Notes: generated by a model not told the origin, from the sequence alone. DNA of 64,000 nucleotides from Zygnema circumcarinatum (GCA_037447605.1 CM074808.1:1663073-1727072); one strand, 5' to 3'. Counted from the first letter of the stretch, positions 26,701-39,395 are shown. Numbers and translations: made by a program.

Positions 26701-29700
26701 TTGAGGAAGCTCCACTCGCAATCTAACAGGATCCACTGCTCCCAATTCCCCTAAGCATTCTGCACAAATCATCTTCAGCTGTTGGCTCTGCCAAGTCCGC
26801 GATGGTTCTGCACATCCTTTCAGCAGTGCAGCCACGAGCTGGCTTACCAGTCGGACGCCGTCAACTGACTCTCCAAGAACCAAATTTGTAATAACCTCAG
26901 ATTGCGACCGAAGGATCTTCTTCAGCTCTCTTGCTGCCATGTAACGAACATTCAAGGACTCGTGATTGAGTCTATCAACAGCCCTCTGCAGCTGCTCTAT
27001 TGGGCTCAGCTTTCCTCGAGCTTCCTCCAGCACTGCATTCACCTTTGCCAGTGCAGGGAGAGATGGCAGCAATGAGAGCTCCTGAAGCTGTGTCTCCAGA
27101 TGTGCTCTGTTCTTCACAATAAGCTCTTCAAGCACATCCACTGTGGGAGCAAGGAAAGGCGACTTAATGGCGGCTTCAAGATCATCACCTTGAACGGGTA
27201 TATCCACGCATTTATGCTTCTCATATGACAGGTCAAGGGTCAGGCCCGCCTTTCGTGCCCCTTGGGTCTCTTCCAAGCATGACATAATGGAAACTACTAT
27301 CTGTCCAGCGACTGACTTCAGGTTTGTCGGTGACACTTCTGCGAGTGCTTGTACGAAGGATAGCCAAACACGGAGGGCTTGGGCTCGCAGAGCATCCTCC
27401 TGCAGAGCGCGTGAGAGAAGCGCCATGACTTTGGGAACAAAAGCAATCAAATGTGGGCCTATAAGCTCCAACAGTTTCTCAATGCATTGCAGGGCTTGGC
27501 TCTGTGCTGAATGGATCCCTGATCTGAGGAGGTCACGATCAATGCGGTTGAGGATGCCTGGATAATAACTCCTCAGAAAGTTGGGTATATCTCCCGAGCC
27601 TGTCGCTATTTTTGCAACTTCTTGGAGCATAGGGACAACCCGTGCAGATCTGGATGGCAACACCCCACAAAAGCCTCCTCCAAGGCAAGATTACCAGGTC
27701 AGTTGAGGCGGTCTACGCTGACATTTCAAGTCGATCAGTGGCCCGGATCAATCACTTTTAAGCTGGTGAAATCAAATATACGTAGGAGCTACATAATTTA
27801 CTTTAGAATCAACCAATGCTTTTTCAGGGATTTGTATGTCATGCCAAACAAAGTAGCTAGCCTATATCAAATTTGACTAACAGTCGATCGTGACATCTGA
27901 CAAGAACCAAGCTAGAATCGTTCATGCAGGCCTAAACCTTCATAAAAACTTCCGTATGTTCATTCATGGACCGTAGCCTTTGCAGTCTACTACCATACAG
28001 CCCCTAACCAATATCTTAGCATAGACGCAGGTGCCGAAATGATCACCTTCGCATTGCTGACTGTGAGGCAGTGTCCCCAAGGAGCCTCACAAGCTCATTC
28101 AGCAAGTCGGGCATCACTGCCAAAAAGATGCTGCGATAATCAGAGCCTGTGTGAGCCTCGTACAAGTGCAACACTGCTTCTAACTCCTTCCCATCAGCAT
28201 CCAGAAGGAGAGGGCCCAAAATTTTGTGGCCCAAATCAAGCAGCATTACAGGCACCTCCTTGCCCTGTCTCCTTGCCAACTCCTGCAGAATGGCCAATGG
28301 TTGTGCCTGCAGACATACAACATAACATTTACGAGTTATACCCACATGCAAAGATCTAAATAAATCCCGCCCAACCAGTTCATCGTACATGAGATTTGTA
28401 GCTGCAGATTGACGTCGACTTCCACTGCAAAGAACCAAAGCCAACTACGATAGCCATTCATAAAGACATCAAAATGGAATCTTCAAAGAAAACATACGGT
28501 GCAGAGCAGCAAACAAACCTGCTGATTAGGAGCACCGCTTTCTGGGCTGGAAGCAGTGGCGGCGGCAAGAACGAGCTTTGAGAGGACTGCCGGAACAATT
28601 TCATCAAGCAAAGCTTCGCTATTTGTTCCCAACACGCACTCCGCAAACTGCTCCACGAGCTGCGGCCGAGATAGCAAGCGACTGCTCAAAAACTCGTAAA
28701 GTCCACTCTTGAAGGTGTCCACAATTGCCCATTTGGTATTTGAACTGCTTGGGCTGCAATCGACTTTTCTAGCGGCAATACTCCTTATGGCAGTTGTAAT
28801 TGCCACTTGCAGCGTGCCGTCAAGGCAGTCGAGTTGCTCCACCTGCCATGGCACTTAAGTTCAATGGTCTGGTGATTCATTTCTCTCCAAACAAAAAAGC
28901 TTAAAAGATCTGATAATAATTATAATATTCTATAAAGTCGGGCAAAGCCCTCGACGACACACAACAAGAAAGCAATTTTGTTTCAAGCACAATGATCTAA
29001 CTGTTCGTTAAGGGGGCAGAGCTCATCGAAATTACATACCAACATGACAAGGCACAAGAATGAAAGCTGTTGACGTTTGCCAAATGCCAGAGCCACCCCC
29101 TTAACTGCAGCGATCAGTGTTTCCCGCACTTCCAGTTGATGTTGTGAATGCAGATGGCGCTTCAGGATTCTAACAAGTGTAAGAGCAGCTACTCCTGGAT
29201 CACACTCTCCCACTATTGCATCTCGCGTTTGGTTGTCAGCAGCAAGTGTGGAAGAATCTGATTCCCCTTTGAAGAGTCCTTCCAACACATGCGGCTGCAC
29301 AAAATCACCAATGACAGAACTGAAAGCCATTCGGACATTTCTCTGCTGATTGACAGGAAGCGTCTCCAAACACCGCAGCCAAAACTGCCGTGTCTCCCTT
29401 ATTTCCAGGGACGAGGCATGCCGCATGACCGGAGATAACGCAAGGACGGCTTCCGCCTGAACTTCAGGTGACGCTTCATCTTCAAGAAGTGACTCCAACA
29501 AGGATATCCACTGAAGGAATGGAACCAAAGTGTGCTCAGGACTTCGCCTCTCCCCGTTGACGTCAGCCTTCTCATGACTCTCATCCACAAAAGCTGGAAA
29601 ACGTTCGTTAAAAGCACAGAGAGGACAGTGCAGAGCTGCCATGATCATGAAAGGGCCGACCATCAGTAGCGGCTTTGCAGTAGTGGGAGCAGATGGCATG

Positions 29701-32700
29701 CATCGGAGGCACATGATGCGACCCACAAGTGCAGCGACAGCCTTGCGAACTCCTTCTGATGGATGTTCTGCTAGTGGCCTGCAATGGTCCACGAAAAGCA
29801 AACCTCAAAAGAACGTAAGAAGTTCCATACTGAACAAGAACTGAAGGTGATGTGAGACGTGCAGATATCAAACTCACCGAATCATCTCTATGTAGGTCGT
29901 CAACTCCCTCCTCCCCAACCGTCGTCCAAAGTGAGGCAAAGAGACCGCTGCTGCTGCCATTACACGTGGATCTGCATCCTGAAGGCCTCGTGACAACACT
30001 TCTCGAGCCAACGTGGCAGCAGGTCCCACCAGAAGGAGGGGTGCCAGCCTCAAAGCTCGGCCCTTTATTCTTGCGAGAGCATCGCCTGCGCTTTCACTTA
30101 AAGAAATATCGAGGAGCCATGCCATGTGAAGGATTTGAGCAGCTGACATGGCATCCCATGAATCGGCAAGGAAGCTCTGCTGACTGGAAGGTAGAGTGCT
30201 GCACAGATCTGGGTCTTCACTATGCTCTTCTCTCTCAGGCGAGCGTCCTGCAGTCCCATCAAACAACCTTCCACAATAAACTCAGAAACTGAGCTCAGCA
30301 CCGATCTAGTGCCTCCGTCTGGTGGGCCCACCAAGGATCGGCAGGGTTCTCTAGGGTAAGTGCCATAATTACTAGTATATGCTCAAAAGCACAGAGTTGG
30401 CCCAGAAAAGCAGGCCTCAAAAGCACGAACCCAGCATACATAGGAAACACAGAATCAGATCACTTAGTTGTATTGAATCGCTGCAGTATAGTAATGAGGT
30501 CATTCCTTCCAAAAATGACGGTCCCTCAAATACTACACTTACCCAGCAAAACGATCTTCTCCATAGACTCCACCAGAATAGCAAGTGTGGAGAGTGAAAG
30601 TGAGACTCCTTGTGGCTGGCCCCTCAGGCACGCCCACCTCATGTACTTCAATACTATGCATTCCTTGTTCCCACTGTTGCTCTGTTGCCTTGCCGACCTG
30701 CCACTCGAGTTCCGAACACGTGAACATGACTCAGGCAGACTTCATGAGGGCGGGGTGGGACAGAGCTCACCAATTTGCTCAGCCTGCTGATCCATTTCCC
30801 CACCCAGCTGAATACGAGTCTCCAGCAAAAACTCCCCTGCATTGTTTCAAATGTGCACGCCATCACTCTAAGCCCCGACAAAGAAGCATCTGCTTCGGGT
30901 TGCCGGTATGCATTCTGGTCCGGACGGAGCTGACAAATGACTTCCACAAATTCTTTATAAAGAACAGTTTCAGCCTCTTTATGTATACAAAGTTTGCTTG
31001 ACTTCAAATTCTCAGACGCGATCATGGGGCAGCAATGAGGGTCATCTATATTCCCGAGTGATTCTCCCAAAGCAGCAGCTTCAGAGCCTGAGTTGGACAC
31101 TTTAATGTCTGCCGACCATTTCCTCCTCTTTCCCCTCTGCAGACCTTCTCTCCCAACTGCCTTCCTTTTGTTGCTTCCTTCTTTCGACAGAACTGTAAGC
31201 TCCCCTTGGGACGCATCAATCTGAGGGGGAGCACCATTATTCAGCTCAACTTCCAACTGCCCTTGTCCTTGGTTTAAGTCCGAGCACAATGAGGTTTGGC
31301 CAGTCCGTTTGCCCTCAACAGATTCTGGGCTGTCCGTGAGGCCTAAGATAGGGTGCAGGCAAACTACCAACTGAAGACAGCGACCTAGAACCGAGCTAAT
31401 CTCAGGAATATGGAGGATAGCAAAGAGTCGAGAGATCTGATTCGAATATGTTGGATAGTGTCTCAGAGTAAGCATAAACGCTTCACACAGAGCGACCTGC
31501 CAAAACGAATGGCCCCAGAACCCCGCAACAAATCACAATCCCCCGTTTTAGGAAGGGCCGCGTGCTTAACTAGGATGGACAGGATAAGACTGCAAGTCAG
31601 ATGATGGGATCCAGCACGCCTACATTTTCAGTGCTAGAGACCAAAGAGCTTAAAAAATAAAAACATAAGCAAGCCGCAAGAATGCAGCAATTAATGGAAA
31701 GGGAACCTGTCAAATGAAATTCATCTTCACGGGGCCAAGGCTCAATACCTTGAGCTCGTGCGACTCTGTCATCATGACAGCTCTAGGGATAGTGTTCGCA
31801 AGGTCTTGAGCATTGTACTGTATATCACCTGGGCTGCTTATGCTATATAGACCGGTCAGGCATGAAGCTAGAGCTGCATCATACGTAGAAGTCCTGCCAG
31901 ATAATGCCAGATATGACTTCCGTATGTCAATGGTAGGAGGTGATCAGGATACTGCTATTGTTCAATAGCTCAAATCACAGGTGCAAATGTTCTTCAAAAG
32001 ACGACGTGCTCTCAACAGCATGACCAATACATTTGCATCTAAAAAAGAAGTGATCCCAGCAATTTAGGTGCGTAAGGAATACCTGAAGGAAGGGAGGGAA
32101 TTTGTGTCACTCCTTACTTGAAGGATGGAAAGCAGTGACATTAGAATGTCTTCAGTAGGAATCGTTTCAGGATCAAGCACTGAGATGGTTGTTTGAATCA
32201 TGTCAAAACACGCCTGCGGAGACGGCTCGCTTCTAATGAGCGATACATCCATAGTGAACACGAAATTGACCCGACAAAATGAAACATCATACAGTACAAG
32301 ATGCTCTTCAGACTATTTTTTTAGCAACACTGGAGTTCATCAACGGCAAGCTGGATGTGCTCTCTGTCGCATACCATTTGGCCCAAATTGTTTTGTCAAC
32401 TTACTTGGTGAATGGCCGCGTTCCCATAGCAAAGCAACGAAGCCAAAGTTGGCAGAAATGATGCTGGCAAAAGGGCTGATATTCGCCAGCTTCCCAGCCT
32501 CAACATATGGCAAAGAAGACGGACCATCCACTCCGCTAATGGCTGCCACCTGGTATTCCCAGTAGCATCAATGGCTATTCCTTCAGCCTCAGCACGCCTT
32601 ATGCCGCTTGCAGCGTGTCCATTCTCTGCCTCAGCTGTCGTTTTGTCGCTTCCGGCCAAGCCATCTAAGCCTTCATTAAAAAACTGAAAAGTTTCCCGAA

Positions 32701-34391
32701 ATGCGGTTATTGTTACTGTGGTTGAGCTTGTGAAGGCCGTGGGGGAATCAAAGAACGAACCAACGGAAACCAAATCTGTAAAAAAAACAAAAACGACCCC
32801 AGAGTAAGATGACATCATGCGAAGCCGTGCGCTGCTTGTTTGTTTGTTTGTTTGTTTAGACTACTTCTGCTTGTAGTATTGTTCGGGAACCAATCAGTGG
32901 CAAAAAAGAATGCAATACTCCCCAGATGCACTAGCATCTTTGCACTTTACTTCTGTAGACAATCATCCAAGGTATTCCTTACCTTCTAAGAGCGATACGA
33001 TTCCCCTGACGCACGAGCTGAAGGCTTTTTTGTCTCCTTGATACAGAAGGGACGTTAAGGAAGCAAGCGTTTCAAAGAGGGCGTTTCCACGGTTTCTGAG
33101 ACAACAGAAATATCCGTTTAAAACAAACAAAGGCAGGCACTCCGGATATAACAAGGTATGGTGCACTTGTAGGATGTAAAATCATGAAACATTCAAGGAG
33201 CGTACTGCTTGAAGTGGAACATTTGCATCGCAACAAGCAAGTTCACTTTTCATCAAGACTCTTGTAAATGATATATGCACGAGTCTCGAGCACAGTAGAT
33301 TCGGCTTTGCTAGTACATAAATGGCAGAGCTCAGTGGGAATGCTTTATATCAAGATTCACGGTAACTCACTGCAGCTCTGGCTCTGCGAACAAGGGAACG
33401 ATTCGCCCAATAAGAGGCAGTATTGCTCCACCTTTCCCGTTATGAAATACACCGGGTAAGCAGTTTGCCACGTGAGTAAGCAGCTTCAAGATGGCCAGGA
33501 GTTCCTTTACTGCAAGAAAGAAGCTCTGTTTTACTTCAGCGCTTTGCTCTACTACAGCAGAGAAACATTTCTTGCTGCAAATCTCTTGTTATTACGGCTG
33601 CTTCCCTGTCCAACTTCCATGAGCGCTTGGTGCACTTCGAATTTTCCTTCTCATAATTATTAGTCCATCGTAACGAATTTCCAGACGAAAGTCCAGATGA
33701 AAAGTCCAGTCCAGAAGTCCAGACTTTCCAGATGAAAGTTTTTCTCTCTGTGTAATTTCCAGACTTTGCTACTGTCTATTTAACTTTTAAGCATGGATCA
33801 AGTGCTGGCTTGACAAGCGTAATTCGGAAGGCAATTGAGCAGAAAGCACTAGTACATTCTTTACACCAAACCCGCACATGTAGATCATAACCGAAATCCT
33901 CACATGTCAGGAATGTCGTGATCTAGGTTAGTATAGTGCTCGAGTCTGCTTGAGAATTAACTCTTTAAGTTTTATAACTAAATTGCATCAAAATGCATTC
34001 GTATTTCTGCAAGTTGGACAACAGCGGCGCCAAAAGGTTTCAATGGCAGAACACGTCATGATGATCATTTTGTAAGACCAGTTGTGAAGTGAAATAGACA
34101 CCACCTCGCTCTTATCTTCCGTCATTCGAATAATCACCTCTGAGGTCATTAGACTCAAGAGTACAATTATTCGCTTGTCTATAGAAGTTGACGGCGCAAA
34201 ACGAGCATCGTGGAAAAGAGCTTACTTTGCGAGGGAGAGAAATAATCGTGAACAAGATTGGGTAGAACAGCCCTGAACCTCACTTCCACATCGTCTCCGT
34301 CTTTAGAGGGAGCACTCTCTGGAGATCCATGACTGCCGCTCGCTATTCGTTCACCCAAGTCCTGCAACAAGACGGAAAGCTCAGCCGCCAT
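20750..34391 (-). CDS. ATR: ATR, PI3K-related checkpoint kinase
   Basis: About 19 exons: 34391-34226, 33509-33371, 33095-32983, 32775-32405, 32213-32083, 31893-31749, 31496 to about 30760, 30697-30543, 30247-29878, 29778-29040, 28842-28519, 28306-28047, 27649-23842, 23687-23403, 23207-22932, 22763-22524, 22260-21877, 21545-21351 and 20917-20750. The product is about 2,900-3,000 aa, a little longer than Arabidopsis ATR. HEAT-like helices come first, then the UME domain at the start of the 3.8 kb exon, the FAT domain, and a kinase with GLGDRHGEN (catalytic loop) and VHVDFSCLFD (metal-binding aspartate). The FATC tail ends in MYIWWMPWF. ATR with ATRIP senses RPA-coated single-stranded DNA and signals to the cell cycle. 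Exon 7 carries a basic, NLS-like insertion. The junction between exons 7 and 8 does not close in phase in my model, so a small exon or frame change there is unresolved; all later junctions fit. Confidence 0.96.
32837..32861 (+). repeat. TTTG tetranucleotide microsatellite in an ATR intron
   Basis: About five to six GTTT/TTTG units lie in the intron between ATR exons 3 and 4. Confidence 0.85.
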
Positions 34392-34614
34392 AGCTAGCTA
34401 AACTCCGATTGCGCAGTGGACCACTCTGCCTTCTTCCTTCTTCCTCCTTTCTTAATCAGTACTCTTGGCACGATGGCCCAGCCTGGGGCCAGCTTGCGCA
34501 GACATCGCCATCTTTGACGAAGCTGCAAAGCGCACACATGCCATGGGCGGGAAATGCGAGTTTCGACTTCCCGCCTTCACAGTTCATACTTCATAAAGTT
34601 GAGAAATGAGGGAA

Positions 34615-34757
34615 GTGGCATTGATCGCACGATGGCGAGGCCATCAAATGTGCATGGACAAAATCATCATGGGGAACCACGAGGACCTGGTCGCAAAGGA
34701 GCTAAGGACAAAGAAAAATGCTGGAAGCTGAAAGCTACTCCTAGGCTCAACAACGCA
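34615..34757 (+). repeat. Dispersed repeat, copy B
   Basis: This is the second copy of the repeat at 2877-3022, in the same orientation, about 220 bases upstream of the ATR start codon and just before the foldback element. Confidence 0.75.
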
Positions 34758-34820
34758 ACGGGTTCAAGCGCCCCACCGCGGCACACTACAGTGCAGGCAC
34801 GCTTTTGAACATTAAGAGAA

Positions 34821-35917
34821 GGAAATGATACAGACGCCCCATTTTTTGGATATCCGCGCCCCCTTTCGGGAAAATTTGTACTTACATTTTGGCTAATCAC
34901 GTCCCCCCCCCCTTGGATCTTTCGGGAGGAGAGATCTTGTAGACAATCGGACCCCGCGCCTCGCGCGCAGGATCCGACCGTGCACCGACGTACGGCGCCA
35001 CGCCGCGATTGTCTTCAGTAAGCAGTCCTCATATTTTCCACCCTGTACAATGCGTCCCCAGGGGGTCCTCGTCATATTTTCCACCTGGTTTCGGCGAATA
35101 CCGGGCGAAAATATTGTTTTTGGCAAATAGAAGGTCCGTGTTACCAATAGGCGAGCGGCATTATGTTAGTGTTCATGTAGGTTCGTGCGTATCGTATCGT
35201 ATCGTTTGTTGTCATATCGTACCGCGTCGTACCGTATCGACTACTACAGCTTGTACGGCTAGTACGAATAGTACCGTATCTGGTCGTATCGTATCGTATT
35301 GAAACCAAACAGAAGGGGAAAAGAGCGAGCGCCTCTTACGGCGGCACGTGCGGGGAGATTAGGTGAGTTTTGCGTAAGCCCGTAACGGCTAGTACAGCTA
35401 GTACGGCTAGTACGGGTTTTAGGATTTTTATGGTTTTAAGGGTTTTTAGGGTACGGATAGTATGAATAGTACGGTAACACAAAGTTACCGTACAAAAAGG
35501 TGGTTTCAGCAAAATCGGTGCGAATTTATTGGTGACGCACTGTTGAAGGTGGAAAATTTCAAATATGACGAGGACCCCCTGTAGTACAAATAGTACGAAT
35601 AGTACGGCAAACACAGAGTTACCGTACAAAAAGGTGGTTTCGGCAAAATCGGGGCGAATTTCTTGGGGACGCATTGTACAGGGTGGAAAATATGAGGACT
35701 GCTTACTGAAGACAATCGCGGCGTGGCGCCGTACGTCGGTGCACGGTCGGATCCTGCGCGCGAGGCGCGGGGTCCGATTGTCTACGAGATCTCTCCTCCC
35801 GAAAGATCCAAGGGGGGCGGGGGGGGGGGCGTGATTAGCCAAAATGAAAGTACAGTACAAATTTTCCCGAAAGGGGGCGCGGATATCCAAAAAGTGGGGC
35901 GGCTTTATCATTTTCCC
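34821..35917. mobile_element. Foldback element with long imperfect inverted repeats
   Basis: The left arm (34821 to about 35085) and right arm (about 35655-35917) are inverted copies of each other with scattered mismatches. Landmarks present in both are the outer TTTTTGGATATCC, the C/G homopolymer run next to CTTGGATCTTTCGG, the block CGACGTACGGCGCC and the inner CACCCTGTACAATGCG. The inner segment repeats part of the arm (a second copy at about 35510-35590) and is rich in GTACG and CTAGTACGG units. Open frames in the two arms encode the same peptide only because the arms are the same DNA. No transposase was seen. No clear target-site duplication could be fixed. Confidence 0.8.
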
Positions 35918-38121
35918 AAGAGAATCATTATTTTGAAGATCTCAATTTTTTTAACTGGTTCGAGTATCGAAGTCCAGTTCCAAATGTGATTCACTTGAAC
36001 GGTTCTGTTACTGAGCTGCATCGAGTTCCGCAGGGAGCGCCGTTAGGGTTGAGGGCCCCTCTCTTCTTCGATAAGAGGTCGTTCGCTTCGAAACCTTGAC
36101 AACGTTACTTGATCTTATCTGAGCGTGCTCTGCCTTGGCATTGAGCGCGCGGTGACGACTACCTGCAAAGGCCAGCTCTTTGATATTTCAGAGCGATGCG
36201 GCTGTGTGCGGGTTTTTCGGATTTGGTTGTTTTCTCTGGACTTCTTGCATGCGTATCAATGGCAAGCTGTTGGTGCAGGTGGATGAATGTCTAGCAGGAA
36301 GTGGGAGCGATGATGATGAAAAATAAAAACTTGATCTTAGATTTGAGAGTCTCATCACTGCAGCGCTTGCATCTGTTGCCCTTTTCAAAAGCTGGCAGCG
36401 GGGCGGCGTTGTTGTGGTGGGCGCATGAAATATTGCCTTACTCAACTGAGCAATTTCCACTTTCTTTCTAGCTGTTTCCGCTTTCTGGCATTGATAACTG
36501 CTGCTCTGCGTGTGTCGGATGTGCCGAGTATGTCTTGTAAGGGGAAATGATGATATTGTGCAGGTACTGCTTACATGGAAGCTCGGCAGGGAGAGGTGCA
36601 GTTTGGTTTTGCCATTGCACCATCTCTGTTGTGGATTCTGACTGAGGAAACTATTTATTTTCTGATTCCCTTTGTTTGGCCATATTATGTGCTTTCATCG
36701 GATGGTTCTTTTGTTTCAGACAAAGTAGCAGAGTAGTAGTCTTTGCATTCTTTGGCCTCTGCTGTTGTCAGCTTGACAAGATCCCTTTAATTTGCTGCTT
36801 TGCTCTCGAGTTTTACATGCTTCTTTTGTTAGCAGGCGACTTTTGACTGGGTTGAAATGATGGCTGTTTTTCTTGTTAGTGGAGTAGCACCCTGGGACTA
36901 GTCATTGGGTTTTCTTTCGTGTTCGTTTTATCTGTTATAAGTCAATCATCTACTGGTTTCTTGTATTGTTTATCGTATAGGTCTCATGTGTGCACACGAA
37001 GGAGAGTTGGAAAATTGAACGCTTGTGACATATTGCCTAGGATTGAGGGCCAGGCTGAAGTTTGGACGAGGGTTAGGGTTGCTCAAATTGCTCTCGCCCT
37101 TTCTATGAGATGGAGTGTTGATGCAAATGCATGGAATGGAATGCATCAAGATAGGCAGACTCCCAGTATAACCAACGGACCCTCACAAACATAGAGATGA
37201 TTTCGATGTACTGAAACTCTTCATCCGATATATTCTCCATTCATCTGAAGTTCTATCGAACTTACGTAGATAGGCTCTTAATCCTAACCATATCAAACAA
37301 CCCACATCATACGCGGATTCTAGTCAACAGTTGTCGGGACAAGGAGATCTTTATTGAAAGAGAAGTAAATACAAATTTTCTGAATTCTGCTGATCCACTA
37401 TCTGATCTACCATACTTGCAGCCACGAGTAGTCGTCTAAGTGGCTATCTGTGCTTGTGTTCATCAAAGTTTCGTTCCGCACGCTATTCATAGACCGTCTC
37501 TCCCGCCTCTCCTGAACCCTGCTACACAAAAGCCACCATGTAAGTGCGATGTCAAAAAGCATCACCAGAAGACCGGCTAGCGACAGCAAGACGAATCCGA
37601 CAATCTAGATTTCACAGCCTCATCTTAATGACACGACGAGGTTGAGCGAGCAGTCGAGGGCCGAAAATAGTGCTTTGTGCATATTCATTGGCGTCAATCG
37701 TAGACAGTTTGGTTTTCCACTACGACAAGCAAAAACATCCGTAAATTTGACATCGAGATAATAATTCAAACTTGTGACTTTTTTCTGAGTCTGATTCCTC
37801 TGTCATTTTAGAAGCTTTGTAGACTCTGTTCCGCGCACCACCATGATAGTATCCATACTATGGTGGTAGAGTCGTGCCACTTCTCAAACATTGGAAGGCT
37901 GGTCTTGTGAGGTATGGAGAAATGGAGTGCGAAAGTTCTAGTTTCAATTTTCATACATTGGTGGGTATTTAGTTCTTTTCTCCATTTTAAGAAATAAAGA
38001 GAATTTGATAGTGTTAAGCGAGTCGATTCAGATCCCACTCATGTGCTGAAAGCGAGGTGTTGCTAGCAAGCACGTTTGAGGCAGCTGCAATCTGCGTGCA
38101 AGGTCGGGAGCAAAACGCATA

Positions 38122-38605
38122 CAGTCTAATCACGTTATAGTGACTGTGTCGGTCCCCACACATTTGTGTCACTATATCGGTAATGACCCGTTTGTCATTT
38201 CACATTTATAGTAACAATGTTAGTACATATGTTTTTGCGGTATACCCGTACGACTTTGATACCGTACATTGTACTTTTTGGGCAGTCGTCACGAGGGTAG
38301 GTGTGTACGAACCCTAGTGAGCATGTGTACGGACAAATTGATATGTACGGTCAAGGCGATATTTGACGATATTAGTCGATAATGTGTACGGTCGTAATAT
38401 ATTTGTAACGCATATTCAAATACGTGGGTGGATAATATCGACATTTTGAATATATAGTAACAATTAGGGTTTTTCAACGTCATTATATCCGTAATGGCGT
38501 CACTACTGGCGCTGGATATGCAGTGGTGCAATTCCGTTCCCGGAAAAAAAGTCAGTATATCCATGCTGTTCTTATAAACAGTGTCACTATAACGTGATTA
38601 GACTG
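38122..38605. mobile_element. 484-bp TA-flanked MITE (Tc1/mariner/pogo-like)
   Basis: Perfect 23-bp terminal inverted repeats, starting CAGTCTAATCACGTTATAGT, occur at 38122-38144 and as the reverse complement at 38583-38605. Both ends are flanked by TA (38120-38121 and 38606-38607), the target duplication of Tc1/mariner/pogo elements. The inside is AT-rich with shorter self-complementary motifs (TATAGTAACAAT, CACTATAT) and has no transposase. It is therefore non-autonomous and needs a transposase from elsewhere. Confidence 0.9.
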
Positions 38606-38984
38606 TACTCTAACTTGGAGTTTCACAAAAGCTCAAACGCACTCCTGCAATCTGCGTATGATCGTTTTTTAGCTCACAGTTGAGGAAGCAGAGTTACCTA
38701 TGTAGGCAAGACGCATAGGCAGAGATAAAAAACCTCTTCGCCTTGGATGACTTTACAAAAGTTTTTTTCTTTTCAAATCTACCGTGATGCAGGCACATAA
38801 CATCACAAAAACCACAACATTGCCATGCTGAATTACTATTTCATCCTTCCTTCCCATGCGTTTATGCCTAGTGTAGACCGGAGAGAGAGTGGCATGCCGA
38901 CAGTACCTACATTAGTTTTCAAACAAGCTCTCCGAATCCAATGCCAATGCATTCTTCAGAATGAACGGAGAGCCACTGCCCTCG

Positions 38985-39395
38985 CCTCATCTTTCCTGCC
39001 GTCGGTCGCTGCGAGTCTGCAGGCAGGCTGCCACCCTGCAAGGCTGCAACCCTAATTTGGCTCATTTTTTTTTTGGGGGGGGCCTGTCGGTACCTTTGTT
39101 TCATTTTCGAAGGGATGCGCGTCCTCCACATCTCGCTTCTCTCGCTGCGGTGCGATCCTGCTCGCCATGGCATCTCTTCGTTCGCGCCCTCCTGCCGCCC
39201 ATGTCTACCTCACACCTCCTCGGGAGGGAACCGCCGCTTGAAGCGCATGAACAATTTGCACGGAGTCAGTATGGCGTCAGCGGAGAGTCCTGCAGAGACG
39301 AAGAAAGGTGCGAGCTTTTGCTACCTTTTCTCCATATCCCTGAAGTTGTGATGGAAGCGCCAGACTGGGAAGGCTGGCGTTCGTACACATGATTA
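38985..39395 (+). repeat. 5' region of the pterin aldehyde reductase gene, duplicated in inverse orientation
   Basis: This 400-base stretch holds the upstream region, exon 1 and start of intron 1 of the SDR gene. It is repeated in reverse orientation at about 43665-43270. Shared landmarks are CATCTC followed by CGGTGCGA, CATGGCATCTCTTC, GCGCCCTCCTGCCGCCC, AAGCGCATGAAC and CCAGACTGGGA. Confidence 0.85.

Larger units (their letters stand above)
34392..39270. other. Gene-poor divergent region between ATR and the pterin aldehyde reductase
   Basis: This holds the ATR promoter, a dispersed repeat copy (34615-34757), a 1.1 kb foldback element (34821-35917), a TA-flanked MITE (38122-38605) and the duplicated 5' region of the following SDR gene (from about 38985). 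Between 36000 and 37400 I see only AT-rich sequence without features. A 60-residue hydrophobic open frame at 37589-37407 (-), starting at TTG, might be an orphan membrane-protein exon, but it has no ATG and no partner exons. Confidence 0.55.

Noticed and set aside
23764-27663. Possible SMG1 or other PI3K-like kinase instead of ATR
   Set aside because: The UME domain followed by FAT, the kinase sequence and the C-terminal SVEGQAHRLIAEA and MYIWWMPWF tail match plant ATR; SMG1 lacks this UME context and tail.
28380-28444. Extra ATR exon upstream of 28306 in the same open frame
   Set aside because: No acceptor there fits the phase of the preceding exon, while the acceptor at 28307 joins in phase and restores a sequence resembling plant ATR.
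34893-35834. Two open frames encoding nearly the same 60-residue peptide on opposite strands
   Set aside because: They are the two arms of the inverted repeat; shared peptide follows from shared DNA and does not show coding selection.
36188-36460. 90-codon minus-strand open frame
   Set aside because: Ser/Thr/Pro-rich with no motif, no exon partners and no promoter features.
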